From positions 186,001-250,000 of the forward strand of contig JAXMBA010000009.1 of assembly GCA_046350095.1 (NCBI GenBank): a stretch of DNA of 64,000 bases. The letters run 5' to 3'. The stretch is from Urbifossiella sp046350095. Lineage in GTDB: Bacteria > Planctomycetota > Planctomycetia > Gemmatales > Gemmataceae. Below the pieces are notes generated by a model. The model was not told where the DNA came from and ran no database searches. It saw nothing but the letters and a program-made list of their open reading frames with translations. Shown in pieces: positions 51,244 to 61,129 of the stretch (position 1 is the first letter of the stretch; the number at the start of each line of letters is the position of its first letter). The position numbers and the translations under genes were made by a program.

Positions 51244-51546
51244 TCAGTAGAGCTGCTGCGGCTGTTGTACCAACTCGATGTCCGCGTCCACCTTCTGGAG
51301 TTGGCGTTCGGCTTCGACGTACTGCAACTGGAAGATTGTGAGGCGGGCGGTGCTGTCGGGCGGCAACTGCTCGAGCGGCCGGCCGGCGATCTCGGCGTCG
51401 GCCGCCATTCTCAGGTTCGACTGGTGGAGGGTGAGGTACTGCCGCTGCTTCACAAGGCCGTCGAGCTCGGCGCGCTGCCGACGGGCGTCGGAGTCGTCGC
51501 AGCCGACGCCCGCGAGGGCGAACAGGAGCGGCAGTGCGCGGGTCAT
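51244..51546 (-). CDS. Small lipoprotein at end of exporter operon
   Basis: A 100-residue protein beginning MTRALPLLFALAGVGC, a lipoprotein signal with Cys at 16. The mature part is helical with heptad-like Gln/Leu spacing (RAELDGLVKQRQYLTLHQSN, then ERQLQKVDADIELVQQPQQL). The ATG overlaps the stop of the membrane-fusion gene by four bases, so it is translated with the exporter. It may be a lipid-anchored accessory of the efflux complex; no family recognised. Confidence 0.8.
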   Translation of the reverse strand: MTRALPLLFALAGVGCDDSDARRQRAELDGLVKQRQYLTLHQSNLRMAADAEIAGRPLEQLPPDSTARLTIFQLQYVEAERQLQKVDADIELVQQPQQLY

Positions 51547-52610
51547 GGCGTGGCGGCGTTTAGGGACACGTCCATCTGCTGCCCGACATAAAGACCCGGG
51601 TTCGGGGTGTCAATCGCATAGATGACCTGGAGCACCCGCGTGTCGACGCGCTCGGTGTTCCCGCCGGTCAGCGACCGCTTGGGGATCACGAACGGCTCGA
51701 CGCGGACGAACCGGAGCGGGAACGTCGTCCGCGGGTTGCCGCGCGGGCTCGCCGTTCCGGGGATGCCGGCGCGGAAGCGCGGGATGTCGTTCTCGTCGAT
51801 GTCCACCCGCACGTGCAGCCGGCCGACGGTGCCGAGCGCGACCATCGCCGTGCCCGGCGCCGCGGCCACGTACTCGCCGGGCCGCACGTTCACCTGCAAC
51901 ACGCGGAACGTCACCGCGGTGCCGTCGGCGGTGCTCATCGACGGAGCGGTTACCTTCAGCCGTTGCAGCTCGGTCGCTGACTGCGCCAGCTGCGCCTCCG
52001 CCTGTGAGACGGCGGCGGCGGCGACGAGCTTGTCGGCCTGCCACGCCCCGGCCTCGGCCAGCGCCAGGTCGGCCTCCGCCTTCGCCACCTGGGCCTTGCC
52101 GACCTCGACGGCCATCTGGCGGCCGATGAGTTCCTCCTCGGACACGCCGCCGCCGGCCCGCTGGAGGCGGGCGTACTGCTTCACCTTGTCGTCGAGCGAA
52201 GCCCTCACCTCGGCCACCTTCGCGCGGAGCGGCGGCAGTTCCTCCGCCCGCGGCATCTCCTGGAACTTCTGGAGCGACGCCCTCGCGCTGGCGAGTGTCG
52301 CGCGGCGGATCGCCTGCTCGGCGAGCAACTGCCGGTCGTCGAGTTCGAACAGCGGCTCGCCGGGCTTCACCTCCTGCCCGACGCGGACGTGAACCACCTT
52401 CACCACGCCGGGCAGGTTCGAGCCGACGCTGATGTTCTCCGTCTCGGGCTCGACGAGGCCGGCGCCGGAGACGGCCGCCTGGTACGGCGCCCGCGCGGGC
52501 TCGACCGGCGGGCTGACGGGCGGCGCCTTCTGCTGGGCCTTCGTCATCTGCACGAGGGCGAACGAGAACGACACGACCGCCAGGGCGGGCAGCGCGAAGC
52601 GGGTGAACAT
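51543..52610 (-). CDS. HlyD/DevB-type membrane fusion protein of ABC exporter
   Basis: A 355-residue periplasmic adaptor. An N-terminal helix (FALPALAVVSFSFALVQM) is followed by the lipoyl half-motif VGSNLPGVVKVVHVRVGQEV, a long alpha-hairpin (residues about 95-210), the second lipoyl half (RVLQVNVRPGEYVAAAPGTA) and a beta-barrel segment. It links an inner-membrane ABC exporter to an outer-membrane channel. It follows the ATPase gene with an 11-base gap and overlaps the lipoprotein gene. The TolC-family protein at 55814 is a candidate partner. Confidence 0.9.
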   Translation of the reverse strand: MFTRFALPALAVVSFSFALVQMTKAQQKAPPVSPPVEPARAPYQAAVSGAGLVEPETENISVGSNLPGVVKVVHVRVGQEVKPGEPLFELDDRQLLAEQAIRRATLASARASLQKFQEMPRAEELPPLRAKVAEVRASLDDKVKQYARLQRAGGGVSEEELIGRQMAVEVGKAQVAKAEADLALAEAGAWQADKLVAAAAVSQAEAQLAQSATELQRLKVTAPSMSTADGTAVTFRVLQVNVRPGEYVAAAPGTAMVALGTVGRLHVRVDIDENDIPRFRAGIPGTASPRGNPRTTFPLRFVRVEPFVIPKRSLTGGNTERVDTRVLQVIYAIDTPNPGLYVGQQMDVSLNAATP

Positions 52611-52621
52611 CGGGCGTCCTC

Positions 52622-53346
<725 letters not shown>

Positions 53347-53350
<4 letters not shown>

Positions 53351-54498
53351 CGGAACACCACCCCCGCTTCGAGGAACAGCACCCGGCGCATGCTCACGAG
53401 CGCCGCGGCCGAGACGATCACGGCCACCGCCACGGCGGTGAGTGCGAGAATCTGCCACGGGAAGTAGAACGCCGGCGGGGCCGACTTCACCACCCGCTCG
53501 AACACGTAGCCGAACAGCGCCGCCCCGCCGACGCCGATGCCGTAGCCGATGACGCCGACCACCGCGGCCTGTAGCAGGATCATGCCGACGAGCCGCAGGT
53601 TGCCAACGCCCATCGCTTTCAGGGCGCCGAACTGCTTCAGGTTTTCGATCGTGAACAGGTAGAACGTCTGCCCCGCGATGGCGCAGCCGACGACGAACCC
53701 GAGCGCCACGGTGATGCCGAAGTTGATCGGGATGCCGGTCCGCTTCAGGTAGTAGCCGATGGTGGTCCACACGAAGGCGTCGTCGGTCAGCGCCTTGTGG
53801 CCGGTCTGCTCCTGGATTCGCCGCCCGACTTCTTCCGGGGGCACGCCGTCTTCCGCCTTGGCGAGGACGAACGACAGCGTCTTCCGCTCCTGCGGGATGA
53901 ACTGGAGCGCCTGCGAGTACGTGCAGTAGAGGATCGGGAACGTCTGGAACGTCGGGCTGCACTCGCACACGCCGACGATCACGGCGCGGCGGTCGTTCAG
54001 CTCCAACGTCTTCGCCCCGGCCACGAACGGCTCGGCGCCGAACAGGTACCGCCAGCCGAACTCGTCAATGAACACGGCGTCTGGCTGGCGCAGGTCGTCG
54101 ATGCTGCCGTGGAGCACGCGCCACGGCGGCGGGGCGCCAACGAGCGTGGCGTTGTCGAGGCCGAGGATGATGACCTGCTGGAAGTTGCCGTCGGTGAGGC
54201 GGGCGCGGCCCAGCCCCTTGTACAGCCGCACCGCCCACTTCACGCCGGGCACCCCGCGGACGCGGTACAGGTCGTTCTCGCTCAGCGGCTTCACGTCGTC
54301 GATGAACTGGACGTTCTTGTCCATCACCCACAGGTCGGCACCCTGAACGTCGCGGATCTGGCTCGTGGTGTTCCGCATCAGCCCGCAGAAGATGGCGCTC
54401 TGCTGGGCCATCAGCAGCGCGGCGAAGCTGACGCCGAAGACGATGCCGAAGTACTTCGTGCGGTCGCCGGTCAGCATCTTGAGCGCGACCCAGTTCAT
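53347..54498 (-). CDS. ABC exporter permease (FtsX/DevC-like)
   Basis: A 383-residue permease. An N-terminal helix (YFGIVFGVSFAALLMAQQSA) is followed by a large periplasmic domain (about 45-255) and three C-terminal helices, including FGALKAMGVGNLRLVGMILL, the coupling region of FtsX-like permeases. The periplasmic part has a C-E-C pair (VGVCECSPTF). Similar DevC proteins export glycolipids or lipids in cyanobacteria; the substrate here is unknown. It overlaps the TetR gene's stop by four bases and the ATPase gene by four bases. Confidence 0.92.
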
Positions 54499-55139
54499 GG
54501 CTTCCCCCCGACGGCCGGCGCGTGGCCGAGGGCGGCCAGCGTGAACTGCACGACGTGGCCCGCAACCGCATCCAGGTCGAGCTCGGCGATCGCGTCCCTG
54601 CCGAAAATCAGCTCCGCCACCGGGCGGTTCTGACGGTAGAACAGGCACTGCCCGATCACGCTGAAGCCGGTCATCAGCAACCGCTTCTCGTCGAGGCCCG
54701 GCAGCACGGCGCGGAGGTGCTCGCGGAGCGCGAACGCCATCGGCCGGATGAACTCGTCCACGACCACGGTCGCCGCTTTCCCGGGGTCGGTCATCTCGCG
54801 CATCATCAACTTCATCGAGGCCGGGCGGGCCGGGGCGTGCATCCGCCGCAGCATCTCGCGGATGAACGCCGCCAACCGCTGCACCGGCGTCGTGCCCTCG
54901 GGTGCCGTCGGGAGTGGGGCGCCGGTGGCACAACTGTGGGCGTACTTCACCGCCTCGACGTACAGCCGCTCCTTGTCGCCGAAGTAGTAGTTGATGGCGG
55001 CGATGTTCGCGCCCGCCTTCCGGGTGATCTCGCGGACTGTCGCCCCGTCGTAGCCCCGCTCGGCGAACTCGGTCTCGGCCGCCGCCAACAGGCGCTCGCG
55101 GGCGTCACTCGGCTCGCTCGTCGCAGGAGGAGATGTCAT
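54495..55139 (-). CDS. TetR/CerR-family repressor of exporter operon
   Basis: A 214-residue TetR with an N-terminal HTH (ARERLLAAAETEFAERGYDG, then ATVREITRKAGANIAAINYY, FGDKERLYVEAV) and a DUF1956-like C-terminal ligand domain (MREMTDPGKAATVVVDEFIR). It heads the operon and should repress its own promoter at 55175-55203, whose spacer holds a palindrome. The inducer is unknown. ATG 55139 follows a short leader. Confidence 0.93.
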   Translation of the reverse strand: MTSPPATSEPSDARERLLAAAETEFAERGYDGATVREITRKAGANIAAINYYFGDKERLYVEAVKYAHSCATGAPLPTAPEGTTPVQRLAAFIREMLRRMHAPARPASMKLMMREMTDPGKAATVVVDEFIRPMAFALREHLRAVLPGLDEKRLLMTGFSVIGQCLFYRQNRPVAELIFGRDAIAELDLDAVAGHVVQFTLAALGHAPAVGGKP

Positions 55140-55174
55140 CGCGTACCAAACATCGGTTTCAATCGTCTGTTGGG

Positions 55175-55203
55175 ATCATAGCAAACGTTTGTTTCGTGGT
55201 CAA
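55175..55203 (-). promoter_or_regulatory. TetR-operon promoter with operator palindrome
   Basis: On the minus strand TTGACC (55203-55198), a 17-base spacer and TATGAT (55180-55175) form a near-consensus sigma-70 promoter 36 bases before the TetR ATG. The spacer contains the perfect 10-base palindrome CAAACGTTTG (55182-55191), where a bound TetR dimer would block RNA polymerase. Confidence 0.75.
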
Positions 55204-55277
55204 CCGCGGCCCGTTTGTGAGCCGTGTGAATACCCACCGCCTACCCGCGTTTCGCACGGCGACCTATCGTAGTCGCC

Positions 55278-55604
55278 ATGTCGCACCGCTTTCCCATCGC
55301 CCGGAAGTTGATCGCGTTCGCCGGCCGGGCACAGCGGAACTGGCTCCTCCGCCACCAAAACCGCTTCAACTTCCTGATCCACATGGTCGGCATCCCGGTG
55401 GCGTTCGCGGGGGTGCCGTTGCTGTTCCTCGCCGAGTGGTACTGGGGCGCCGGAGCGATCGTCCTCGGCTACTTCCTTCAGTGGGTGGGGCACCGCGTTG
55501 AAGGCAACGACGTGGGCGAGCTGATCCCGCTGAAGCGGCTCCTTGGCCTCCCCGTCGTCGCCGTTGCCCCGCAGTACGCGAAGCTCCCCGCCGACCCGAC
55601 TTGA
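55278..55604 (+). CDS. Mpo1-like (DUF962) membrane protein
   Basis: A 108-residue protein with two helices (about 45-65 and 72-90). Family features are NRFNFLIHMVGIPVAFAG, then YFLQWVGHRVEGNDVGE; the His and Glu positions correspond to the metal-binding ones in yeast Mpo1, an alpha-oxidase of 2-hydroxy fatty acids. It is divergent from the TetR operon. The assignment is by motif only. Confidence 0.78.
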   Translation: MSHRFPIARKLIAFAGRAQRNWLLRHQNRFNFLIHMVGIPVAFAGVPLLFLAEWYWGAGAIVLGYFLQWVGHRVEGNDVGELIPLKRLLGLPVVAVAPQYAKLPADPT

Positions 55605-55813
55605 GCCGAAGCCCACATCTTCTCCAGGTTGTGCGCCGGACGGGCCTCACACCCGCTACCGCCGGCAAAGTCGCTGAATTCTTCCTCACGGTCCGGCCGA
55701 TAGCTTCCCGGACGCCCCACCGTGGCGGCCGCGCACCCTCGTCCGTTCCCACGGACGTCGGCCGCCGCCGCCGGGGGACGGTGGCGGCGCACGGCCGACG
55801 GACGGGGGGAACG

Positions 55814-58222
55814 ATGAGCCGGTACAGCTGGACAACGCTGGCACTCCGCATCTGCGTTCTGGCCGGGCTCGGCGGCGTCGTCGGTTGCAAGCAGCAGATC
55901 GTGTTTGAGCCGGGCGACCACGCCAAGGTCATGACGGCCAGCTTGCCCCCGAACCTCGAATCGAACGTACACGACGCGATCATGCCGCCCCTCGTGGACC
56001 GGCCCGGCGGGAGTCTCGGGCCGGCGACGGTACTCGACCCCACGCGGCCGCCGCGGTTCATGACGCTCCGCGAGTGCATCGCCATCGCCCTGGAGCAGGG
56101 GAACGTCGGCAGCCAGAACCCGAACCAGTTCGGGTTCGGGAGCGAACAGCTGCCGGGCTTCAACTTCGGCGTCAACAACAGCACGGACTCGATCCGCGCG
56201 TTCGCCATCGACCCCGGGTACAACCAGGCCAGCATCGAGCGCTCGCTGTCACGGTTCGACGTGCGGTGGCTAAGCAGCATGACGTGGCAGAAGGTGGACC
56301 AGCCGGTCGCCGCGCAGTTCCTGTCGTTCCAGCAGCAGCGCGACGCGGCCTCGTTCAACACCAGCCTGGTGAAGCCGCTGCCGAGCGGCGGCTACGCCGG
56401 CGTCACGTTCAGCGTGGACTACTCGAAGTTCTCCCAGAGCTCGACGCAGGCCGGGTTCGTGAACCCGAACTACACGCCGCGGGTGCAGTTCTCGTTCGAG
56501 CAGCCGCTGCTGCAACTGTTCGGCGTGGAGGTGAACCAGATCACCCCGGCGAACCTGGCCCCGCGGAGCCAGTTGATCCAGGGCGTCGGCCCCACCGGCG
56601 GCGCCGGCGGCATCGTGCAGGGCGGCACCGACGGCATCCTGATCGCCCGCGTGCGGGCCGACCAGTCGCGGAGCCAGTTCGAGGCGGCGGTCAACTACCT
56701 GCTGGCGAACGTGGAGTCGGCGTACTGGAACCTCTACGCCGCGTACTACAACCTGTACGCCCGGGAGGAAGGCTTGCGGCAGTCGTACGAGGGCTACCGG
56801 TTCACCGCCGCCCGCGTGCCGAACATCGACCCGCCGCAGCAGCTCGACCAGGCCCGCGCCCAGCTCGAGCTGTTCCGCGGCCAGGTGATCACGACCCGCG
56901 GCCAGGTGCTCGAGAGCGAGCGCCAGCTCCGCAAGCTGCTTGGCCTGCGGAGCGACGACGGCCAGCGCATCGTCCCGGCGGACGAGCCGAACCTGGCCCC
57001 GTTCAGCCCGGACTTCTACGAGGCGGCCCAGGAAGCGGTGACGTACCGGCCCGAACTGATGCTCGCCCGCCAGGAGGTGAAGATCCAGCAGCTCAACCTG
57101 CTGCTGGCGCGGAACCTCCGCCGCCCGAACCTGACCACGTTCGCACAGTACGACGTGGCCGGCCTCGGCACCCGGCTCGACGGCTCCGAGCTGATCGGCG
57201 CCGGCGGCACGACGCCGGGGAACGCCTTCGCCAGCCTGGGGAACAACCAGTTCAACAGCTGGACGCTCGGCCTGCGGCTGGACATGCCGATCGGCTTCCG
57301 CGACGCCAACGCCCAGGTCCGGCAGCAGACGATGACGCTGACCCGCAACTACCTCCAGCTACGCGACGCGGAGCTGAAGGCGGTCGAGTACCTGATCCAG
57401 AAGCACCGCCGGGTAGCGGAGTCGTACGCCCTGATCGGGCCGGCCCGGGCGCGGCGCGAGGCGCTCCAGCAGTTCGTGGCCCGGGTCCGCATCCGCATCG
57501 AGATCGGGTCGTTCCAGTCGGCCGACTACTTCAACTACCTCCAGGTGCAACGCGACCTGGCGGACTCGATCGCCCAGGAGTTCCAGTTCATCGCCCAGTA
57601 CAACTCGGCGCTCGCGGAGTTCGAGTTCGCGAAGGGGACGATCCAGCGGTACAACAGCATCACGATGGCGGAGGGGCCGCTGCCGCAGTTCGTCCGGGAG
57701 CGGGCGGCCGACCACGAGCGGGCGCGGGTGGAGGCGGCGATCAAGCTGCGGGAGCGGCCGGCGGCTGACCCGGCCCCGCACTCGCCGCCGCATAACCTCG
57801 GGCCGGCTGGTCCGGCGCCGGGCGGCCTGCCGCAGTTGCTGAACATGCCGGCCGGGCCGGACGTCAACGCGGTGCCGCAGCCGGACGTGCGACCCGGCGT
57901 ACCGGCCCCGTTGCCGCAACCGACGGCGGTGCCGCCGCCCGGCCCGGGGGCCGCGGCGCCGCGGCCCCTGCCGACGGCCCAGCCGGCGCCGGTGGCGAAC
58001 CCGGCGGGCACACCGGAGCCCGGGGCGTTCTTCACCCCGAGCGGCACGGTTACGGTGCCGCGGTTCCAGCCGATCGCCCCGACGACGAGCCCAGTACCCG
58101 CGCCCGAGGCCGGCCCGTCGGGCTCGCGGCCGACGGTCCCGCTGCTGCCGTCGCCGGATGCCAGCGGCATCCCGGCAAGCCTGCCGCCGTCGGGGGTGCC
58201 GCCGGTGAACGTGTCGCAGTAA
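55814..58222 (+). CDS. TolC-family outer-membrane lipoprotein with Pro-rich tail
   Basis: An 802-residue protein. The signal peptide ends in a lipobox (LGGVVGC, Cys about 25). Residues about 80-640 form a TolC/OEP fold with two long helical repeats (YLLANVESAYWNLYAAYYNL, DQARAQLELFRGQVITTRGQ, QEVKIQQLNLLLARNLRRPN and RVRIRIEIGSFQSADYFNYL). The last 160 residues are a Pro/Ala/Gly-rich tail without predicted structure. Compared with E. coli TolC (about 470 mature) it is much enlarged. It could be the channel for the exporter at 51543-54498 but lies on the other strand with its own leader. Confidence 0.88.
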   Translation: MSRYSWTTLALRICVLAGLGGVVGCKQQIVFEPGDHAKVMTASLPPNLESNVHDAIMPPLVDRPGGSLGPATVLDPTRPPRFMTLRECIAIALEQGNVGSQNPNQFGFGSEQLPGFNFGVNNSTDSIRAFAIDPGYNQASIERSLSRFDVRWLSSMTWQKVDQPVAAQFLSFQQQRDAASFNTSLVKPLPSGGYAGVTFSVDYSKFSQSSTQAGFVNPNYTPRVQFSFEQPLLQLFGVEVNQITPANLAPRSQLIQGVGPTGGAGGIVQGGTDGILIARVRADQSRSQFEAAVNYLLANVESAYWNLYAAYYNLYAREEGLRQSYEGYRFTAARVPNIDPPQQLDQARAQLELFRGQVITTRGQVLESERQLRKLLGLRSDDGQRIVPADEPNLAPFSPDFYEAAQEAVTYRPELMLARQEVKIQQLNLLLARNLRRPNLTTFAQYDVAGLGTRLDGSELIGAGGTTPGNAFASLGNNQFNSWTLGLRLDMPIGFRDANAQVRQQTMTLTRNYLQLRDAELKAVEYLIQKHRRVAESYALIGPARARREALQQFVARVRIRIEIGSFQSADYFNYLQVQRDLADSIAQEFQFIAQYNSALAEFEFAKGTIQRYNSITMAEGPLPQFVRERAADHERARVEAAIKLRERPAADPAPHSPPHNLGPAGPAPGGLPQLLNMPAGPDVNAVPQPDVRPGVPAPLPQPTAVPPPGPGAAAPRPLPTAQPAPVANPAGTPEPGAFFTPSGTVTVPRFQPIAPTTSPVPAPEAGPSGSRPTVPLLPSPDASGIPASLPPSGVPPVNVSQ

Positions 58223-58241
58223 CGACGGGGCCGGCCGTACG

Positions 58242-59207
58242 TCAGGCCAGCCTCACTGCCGGCGCCGGCGGCGCGACAGCAAGCCGCGTCTCAGCAACGA
58301 ACAAGCTCCCGGCCGCCGGGCACGCCGCCCGCTGCTCGGGGGGCATCCCTTCGGTCGCCGTCGTCAGCACCAACCGCACGCCGGCGCCGTGCTTCACCAG
58401 GCACGGGCACGTCACCCGAGGTGACCCCGGCGTCGTCCACTCCTCGAGCACCGCCCCGGTCCGCAGGTCGTACCGCACCGCCCGCCCCGCCGCGACCGGC
58501 TCCGGGTTGTAGAACGCGACGATCACACTCCCGTCCCCGGCGTCCACCATCCCGTCCGGGAATCCCGGCTCGCCGCGAAGGTCGAGGGCCACGCCGTCCT
58601 CGACCAGTTCCCGTGCCGCCACGTCGAGCCGGTAGCGCGCCACCGTCTTCGTCGGCGTGTCGATGTCGAACAGCGTCCGCCCGCCGTCGTCGGGGGCGAA
58701 CACCTTGCCGTTCGAGCAAGTCTGCCCGCCGCGAAGGCGTGACACCCGGTTGTCGCCGAGGGTCAGCAGGTACAGCCCCGCGAGCGGTTCCGAGAACCGC
58801 GTGTCCTTCGTGCCGAAGACGACCGCCCGCCCGTCCGGCGTCGGCTCGGCGTCGTTGATGATGGTCCGGGGGTGCGGGTCGAGGATGGCGACGAGCGGCG
58901 CCCACTCGTAGGAATCGAGGTCGAACGTGCCCACCTGGTGATCGAGCCCGACGAGCACGACGCCGGGCCGGTCGGTGGGCAGCGCGAAGCCGGGCCGGCC
59001 GGGGAGCGTCCACGACTCGGTGCCGCCGGTGTCCCAGTAGCGGACGTGCAGCGCCCCCTGCGTCGCGTCCGGGGCCGTCTGGATGTTCACCCACAGCAGC
59101 GCCTCGCGCCCGTCGAGCACGACCGGGCGCGGCCCCTCGGGGAGGAAGCCGTCCTCGTCCTCGTCGGGTGTGAACAGCACGGTCGCGGCGGTGCAGGGGG
59201 TCGGCAC
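58242..59207 (-). CDS. SMP-30/gluconolactonase-like beta-propeller
   Basis: A 321-residue cytoplasmic propeller. The metal-site pattern of SMP-30 is recognisable in ALLWVNIQTAP, TIINDAEPTPDGRAVVFGT, TCSNGKVFAPDDGGRTLFDI and FPDGMVDAGDGSVIVAFYN. The GTG at 59207 follows GGGAG at a good distance. SMP-30 relatives hydrolyse lactones; in plants and animals some act on other esters. It is divergent from the SDR gene at 59264. Confidence 0.85.
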   Translation of the reverse strand: MPTPCTAATVLFTPDEDEDGFLPEGPRPVVLDGREALLWVNIQTAPDATQGALHVRYWDTGGTESWTLPGRPGFALPTDRPGVVLVGLDHQVGTFDLDSYEWAPLVAILDPHPRTIINDAEPTPDGRAVVFGTKDTRFSEPLAGLYLLTLGDNRVSRLRGGQTCSNGKVFAPDDGGRTLFDIDTPTKTVARYRLDVAARELVEDGVALDLRGEPGFPDGMVDAGDGSVIVAFYNPEPVAAGRAVRYDLRTGAVLEEWTTPGSPRVTCPCLVKHGAGVRLVLTTATEGMPPEQRAACPAAGSLFVAETRLAVAPPAPAVRLA

Positions 59208-59263
59208 GGTGTTCTCCCGGCGGGGCGGCTGGTACGTTACGGACAGCCGTGGGAGAAGATACG

Positions 59264-60058
59264 ATGCTGAACGGGAAGCGGGCGCTGGTGACCGGTAGTA
59301 GCCAGGGGATCGGCCTCGGCGTCGCCCAGGCGATGCTCGCCGCCGGGGCCGCGGTCACGCTCACCAGCGAGCACCCGCTCGACGCGCTCCGCGAGGTGCA
59401 GCGGCTCCTCAGCGACTACCCCGCCGCTCGTTACACGCGGGCCGACCTGCTCGCCGACGGCGAACCGGAGCGGCTCGTCGCCGAGGCTTGGGACGGCATG
59501 GGCGGGGTCGACGTGTTGGTGAACAACGTCGGCACCTACAAGGAGCCGCCGCTCGCCGAACTGACCCGCGGGCACTTCGACTTTATCTTCCGGCTCAACG
59601 TGTGGGTCGCGCTGGCCCTGACGCGAGAGGTGGTGCGGTGCGCCACCGCGCTGAAGCGCGGCGGCCGCGTGCTGTTCACCACGTCGCTGAACGCGACGCG
59701 GTCCGAACCGCTGCACACACTGTACGACGCGAGCAAGGGTGCCGTGAACGCCCTGTGCCGGCAACTGGCCGTCGAACTGGCGCCGCTCGGGTTCACGACC
59801 GCCGCGGTGGCGCCGGGCCTCGTCGAGACGCCGCTGACCGACTTCGGGCTGAAGTCCGACCCCGCCGGCCGCGCGGCCGTCATCGACCAGATCCCGATCC
59901 GCCGGATCGCCACCGTGGAGGACGTGGCCCACTGGTTCGTCTTCCTGGCGTCCGACCGGGCGGGGTACGCGACGGGCGCGGTCATCAACGTGGACGGCGG
60001 GCTCGACGCCCAACAGATGCCAGTGCGGCCGGTGACGGACGCCGAGCGTGGCGGGTGA
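59264..60058 (+). CDS. Short-chain dehydrogenase/reductase
   Basis: A 264-residue SDR: RALVTGSSQGIGLGVAQAM, DVLVNNVGTY, the Ser-Tyr-Lys triad in FTTSLNATR and YDASKGAVNALC, and a C-terminal FLASDRAGYATGAVINVDGG as in 3-ketoacyl-ACP-reductase-like members. GGGAG lies upstream of ATG 59264. It is divergent from the SMP-30-like gene by 56 bases, which suggests a shared sugar or lactone pathway. It converges on the CarH-like gene with a 2-base gap. Confidence 0.9.
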   Translation: MLNGKRALVTGSSQGIGLGVAQAMLAAGAAVTLTSEHPLDALREVQRLLSDYPAARYTRADLLADGEPERLVAEAWDGMGGVDVLVNNVGTYKEPPLAELTRGHFDFIFRLNVWVALALTREVVRCATALKRGGRVLFTTSLNATRSEPLHTLYDASKGAVNALCRQLAVELAPLGFTTAAVAPGLVETPLTDFGLKSDPAGRAAVIDQIPIRRIATVEDVAHWFVFLASDRAGYATGAVINVDGGLDAQQMPVRPVTDAERGG

Positions 60059-60060
60059 AC

Positions 60061-60990
60061 TCAGGAGGCGGGTCGGCCGCGGCGCGGCGGCCGCGCCTGC
60101 GGGTGGAGGGTTCGGGCGAACGCGGCCAGGTGGCCGAGCCCGTCGCCGAACGACGTGTAGAGCATCTGTCGCCGCAGGCCTTCCGTCAGCGCCTGCCCGC
60201 CGACGGCGACGGCGACGCCGCGTGCCTCGGCCTCGCGTGAGAAGGCGTTGAACTCGGCCAGAAACGTCGCCGGGTCGGTAACGTGCGTGGCCGACACCCA
60301 GACCAGCGCCGGCCGCAGGTCGTCGAGGGCGGTGCGGAACGCGCTCATCGGCGTGTGCGGGCCGAGGTTCACCGCGTCCCACCCGGCTTCGAGCAGCGTC
60401 AACTGCGCCAGAAGCGTCGGCAGCACGTAGTGGTCGTGCTCCGGCGCCCCGCCGACGGCGACCGGCCGGTCGGCCCCCGCGGTCGGGCGGAGCTCCGCGG
60501 CGAGGGCGTACAGCGCGCCGACGCAGGCCTGCGTGACGCGGTGCTCGTCGATCACTTCCAGCCGGCCCGCCTCCCAATCGTGGCCGATCTGCCGCATCAG
60601 CGGCGCGAACACGCCGTCTGCCATCGTTTTGACCGAGATGCCGGACCGGTACGCCGCGGGGATCAGCAACGAGATCACGTCCAGGTCGCCGGTGCGGACC
60701 GCTTCGAGGAGCCGGCGATAAACCACCTCCGGGTCGTTGTCAGCCGAGGCCTTGCCGAGGAGCCGACCGATGTCCGCCTGCGGCAGGGAACCGTCGCGGG
60801 CGAGTCGGTAGAGGTCGGCGACAAGCAACTTGCGGTGCTTGCCGACGGTACGGTGCGCAGGAAGGACGCCGTCGTCCACCCATCGCTTGACCGTAGTCAC
60901 GCTCACGCCGAGGGCCACGGCTGCCTCCGCGGTGCTGACGTACCGCGGCCCAGTCGGGTCCGCCGGCTCGGAGGAATGTGGACGATTCAT
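60061..60990 (-). CDS. CarH/LitR-like B12-binding transcriptional regulator
   Basis: A 309-residue protein. Residues 17-65 are a MerR/excisionase-type HTH (YVSTAEAAVALGVSVTTVKR, WVDDGVLPAHRTVGKHRK). Residues about 85-165 are the helical cobalamin-cap domain with the CarH signature W139-x9-E149-H150 (HDWEAGRLEVIDEH). Residues about 175-295 are a Rossmann B12-binding domain, with candidate cobalt-ligand His residues in GGAPEHDHYVLP. CarH proteins bind adenosylcobalamin in the dark as repressor tetramers and fall apart in light. No photolyase or carotenoid gene is beside it; the divergent sigma gene is the likely target. ATG 60990 follows no strong ribosome site. Confidence 0.85.
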   Translation of the reverse strand: MNRPHSSEPADPTGPRYVSTAEAAVALGVSVTTVKRWVDDGVLPAHRTVGKHRKLLVADLYRLARDGSLPQADIGRLLGKASADNDPEVVYRRLLEAVRTGDLDVISLLIPAAYRSGISVKTMADGVFAPLMRQIGHDWEAGRLEVIDEHRVTQACVGALYALAAELRPTAGADRPVAVGGAPEHDHYVLPTLLAQLTLLEAGWDAVNLGPHTPMSAFRTALDDLRPALVWVSATHVTDPATFLAEFNAFSREAEARGVAVAVGGQALTEGLRRQMLYTSFGDGLGHLAAFARTLHPQARPPRRGRPAS

Positions 60991-61039
60991 GCGTTTCGGG
61001 CGGGCCCCAGGGCGTCGCGTGTAGAGGTACGGCACCCAA

Positions 61040-61062
61040 ACTATAGCCGCAGTCATGGCTGC
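61040..61062 (-). promoter_or_regulatory. Promoter/operator candidate of CarH-like gene
   Basis: TATAGT (61045-61040, minus strand) could be the -10, with a weak TGCCGT -35 at 17 bases. The spacer holds an imperfect palindrome, GCAGTCATGGCTGC (61049-61062), two bases off perfect, about 50 bases before the start codon. Confidence 0.4.
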
Positions 61063-61100
61063 ACGGCACATCGGGCGGCGAATTCGTGCGATTTGCACTC

Positions 61101-61129
61101 TTGACACCGACAGGGTTCCGGTCGATACT
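61101..61129 (+). promoter_or_regulatory. Promoter of sigma-factor gene
   Basis: TTGACA (61101-61106), 17 bases, GATACT (61124-61129) reads toward the sigma gene at 61267, leaving a leader of about 130 bases. It lies in the gap shared with the CarH-like gene. Confidence 0.6.

Noticed and set aside
55601..55813. Upstream extension of the TolC-family protein
   Set aside because: The 71 added residues are Arg/Pro-rich, and a lipoprotein signal begins exactly at ATG 55814.
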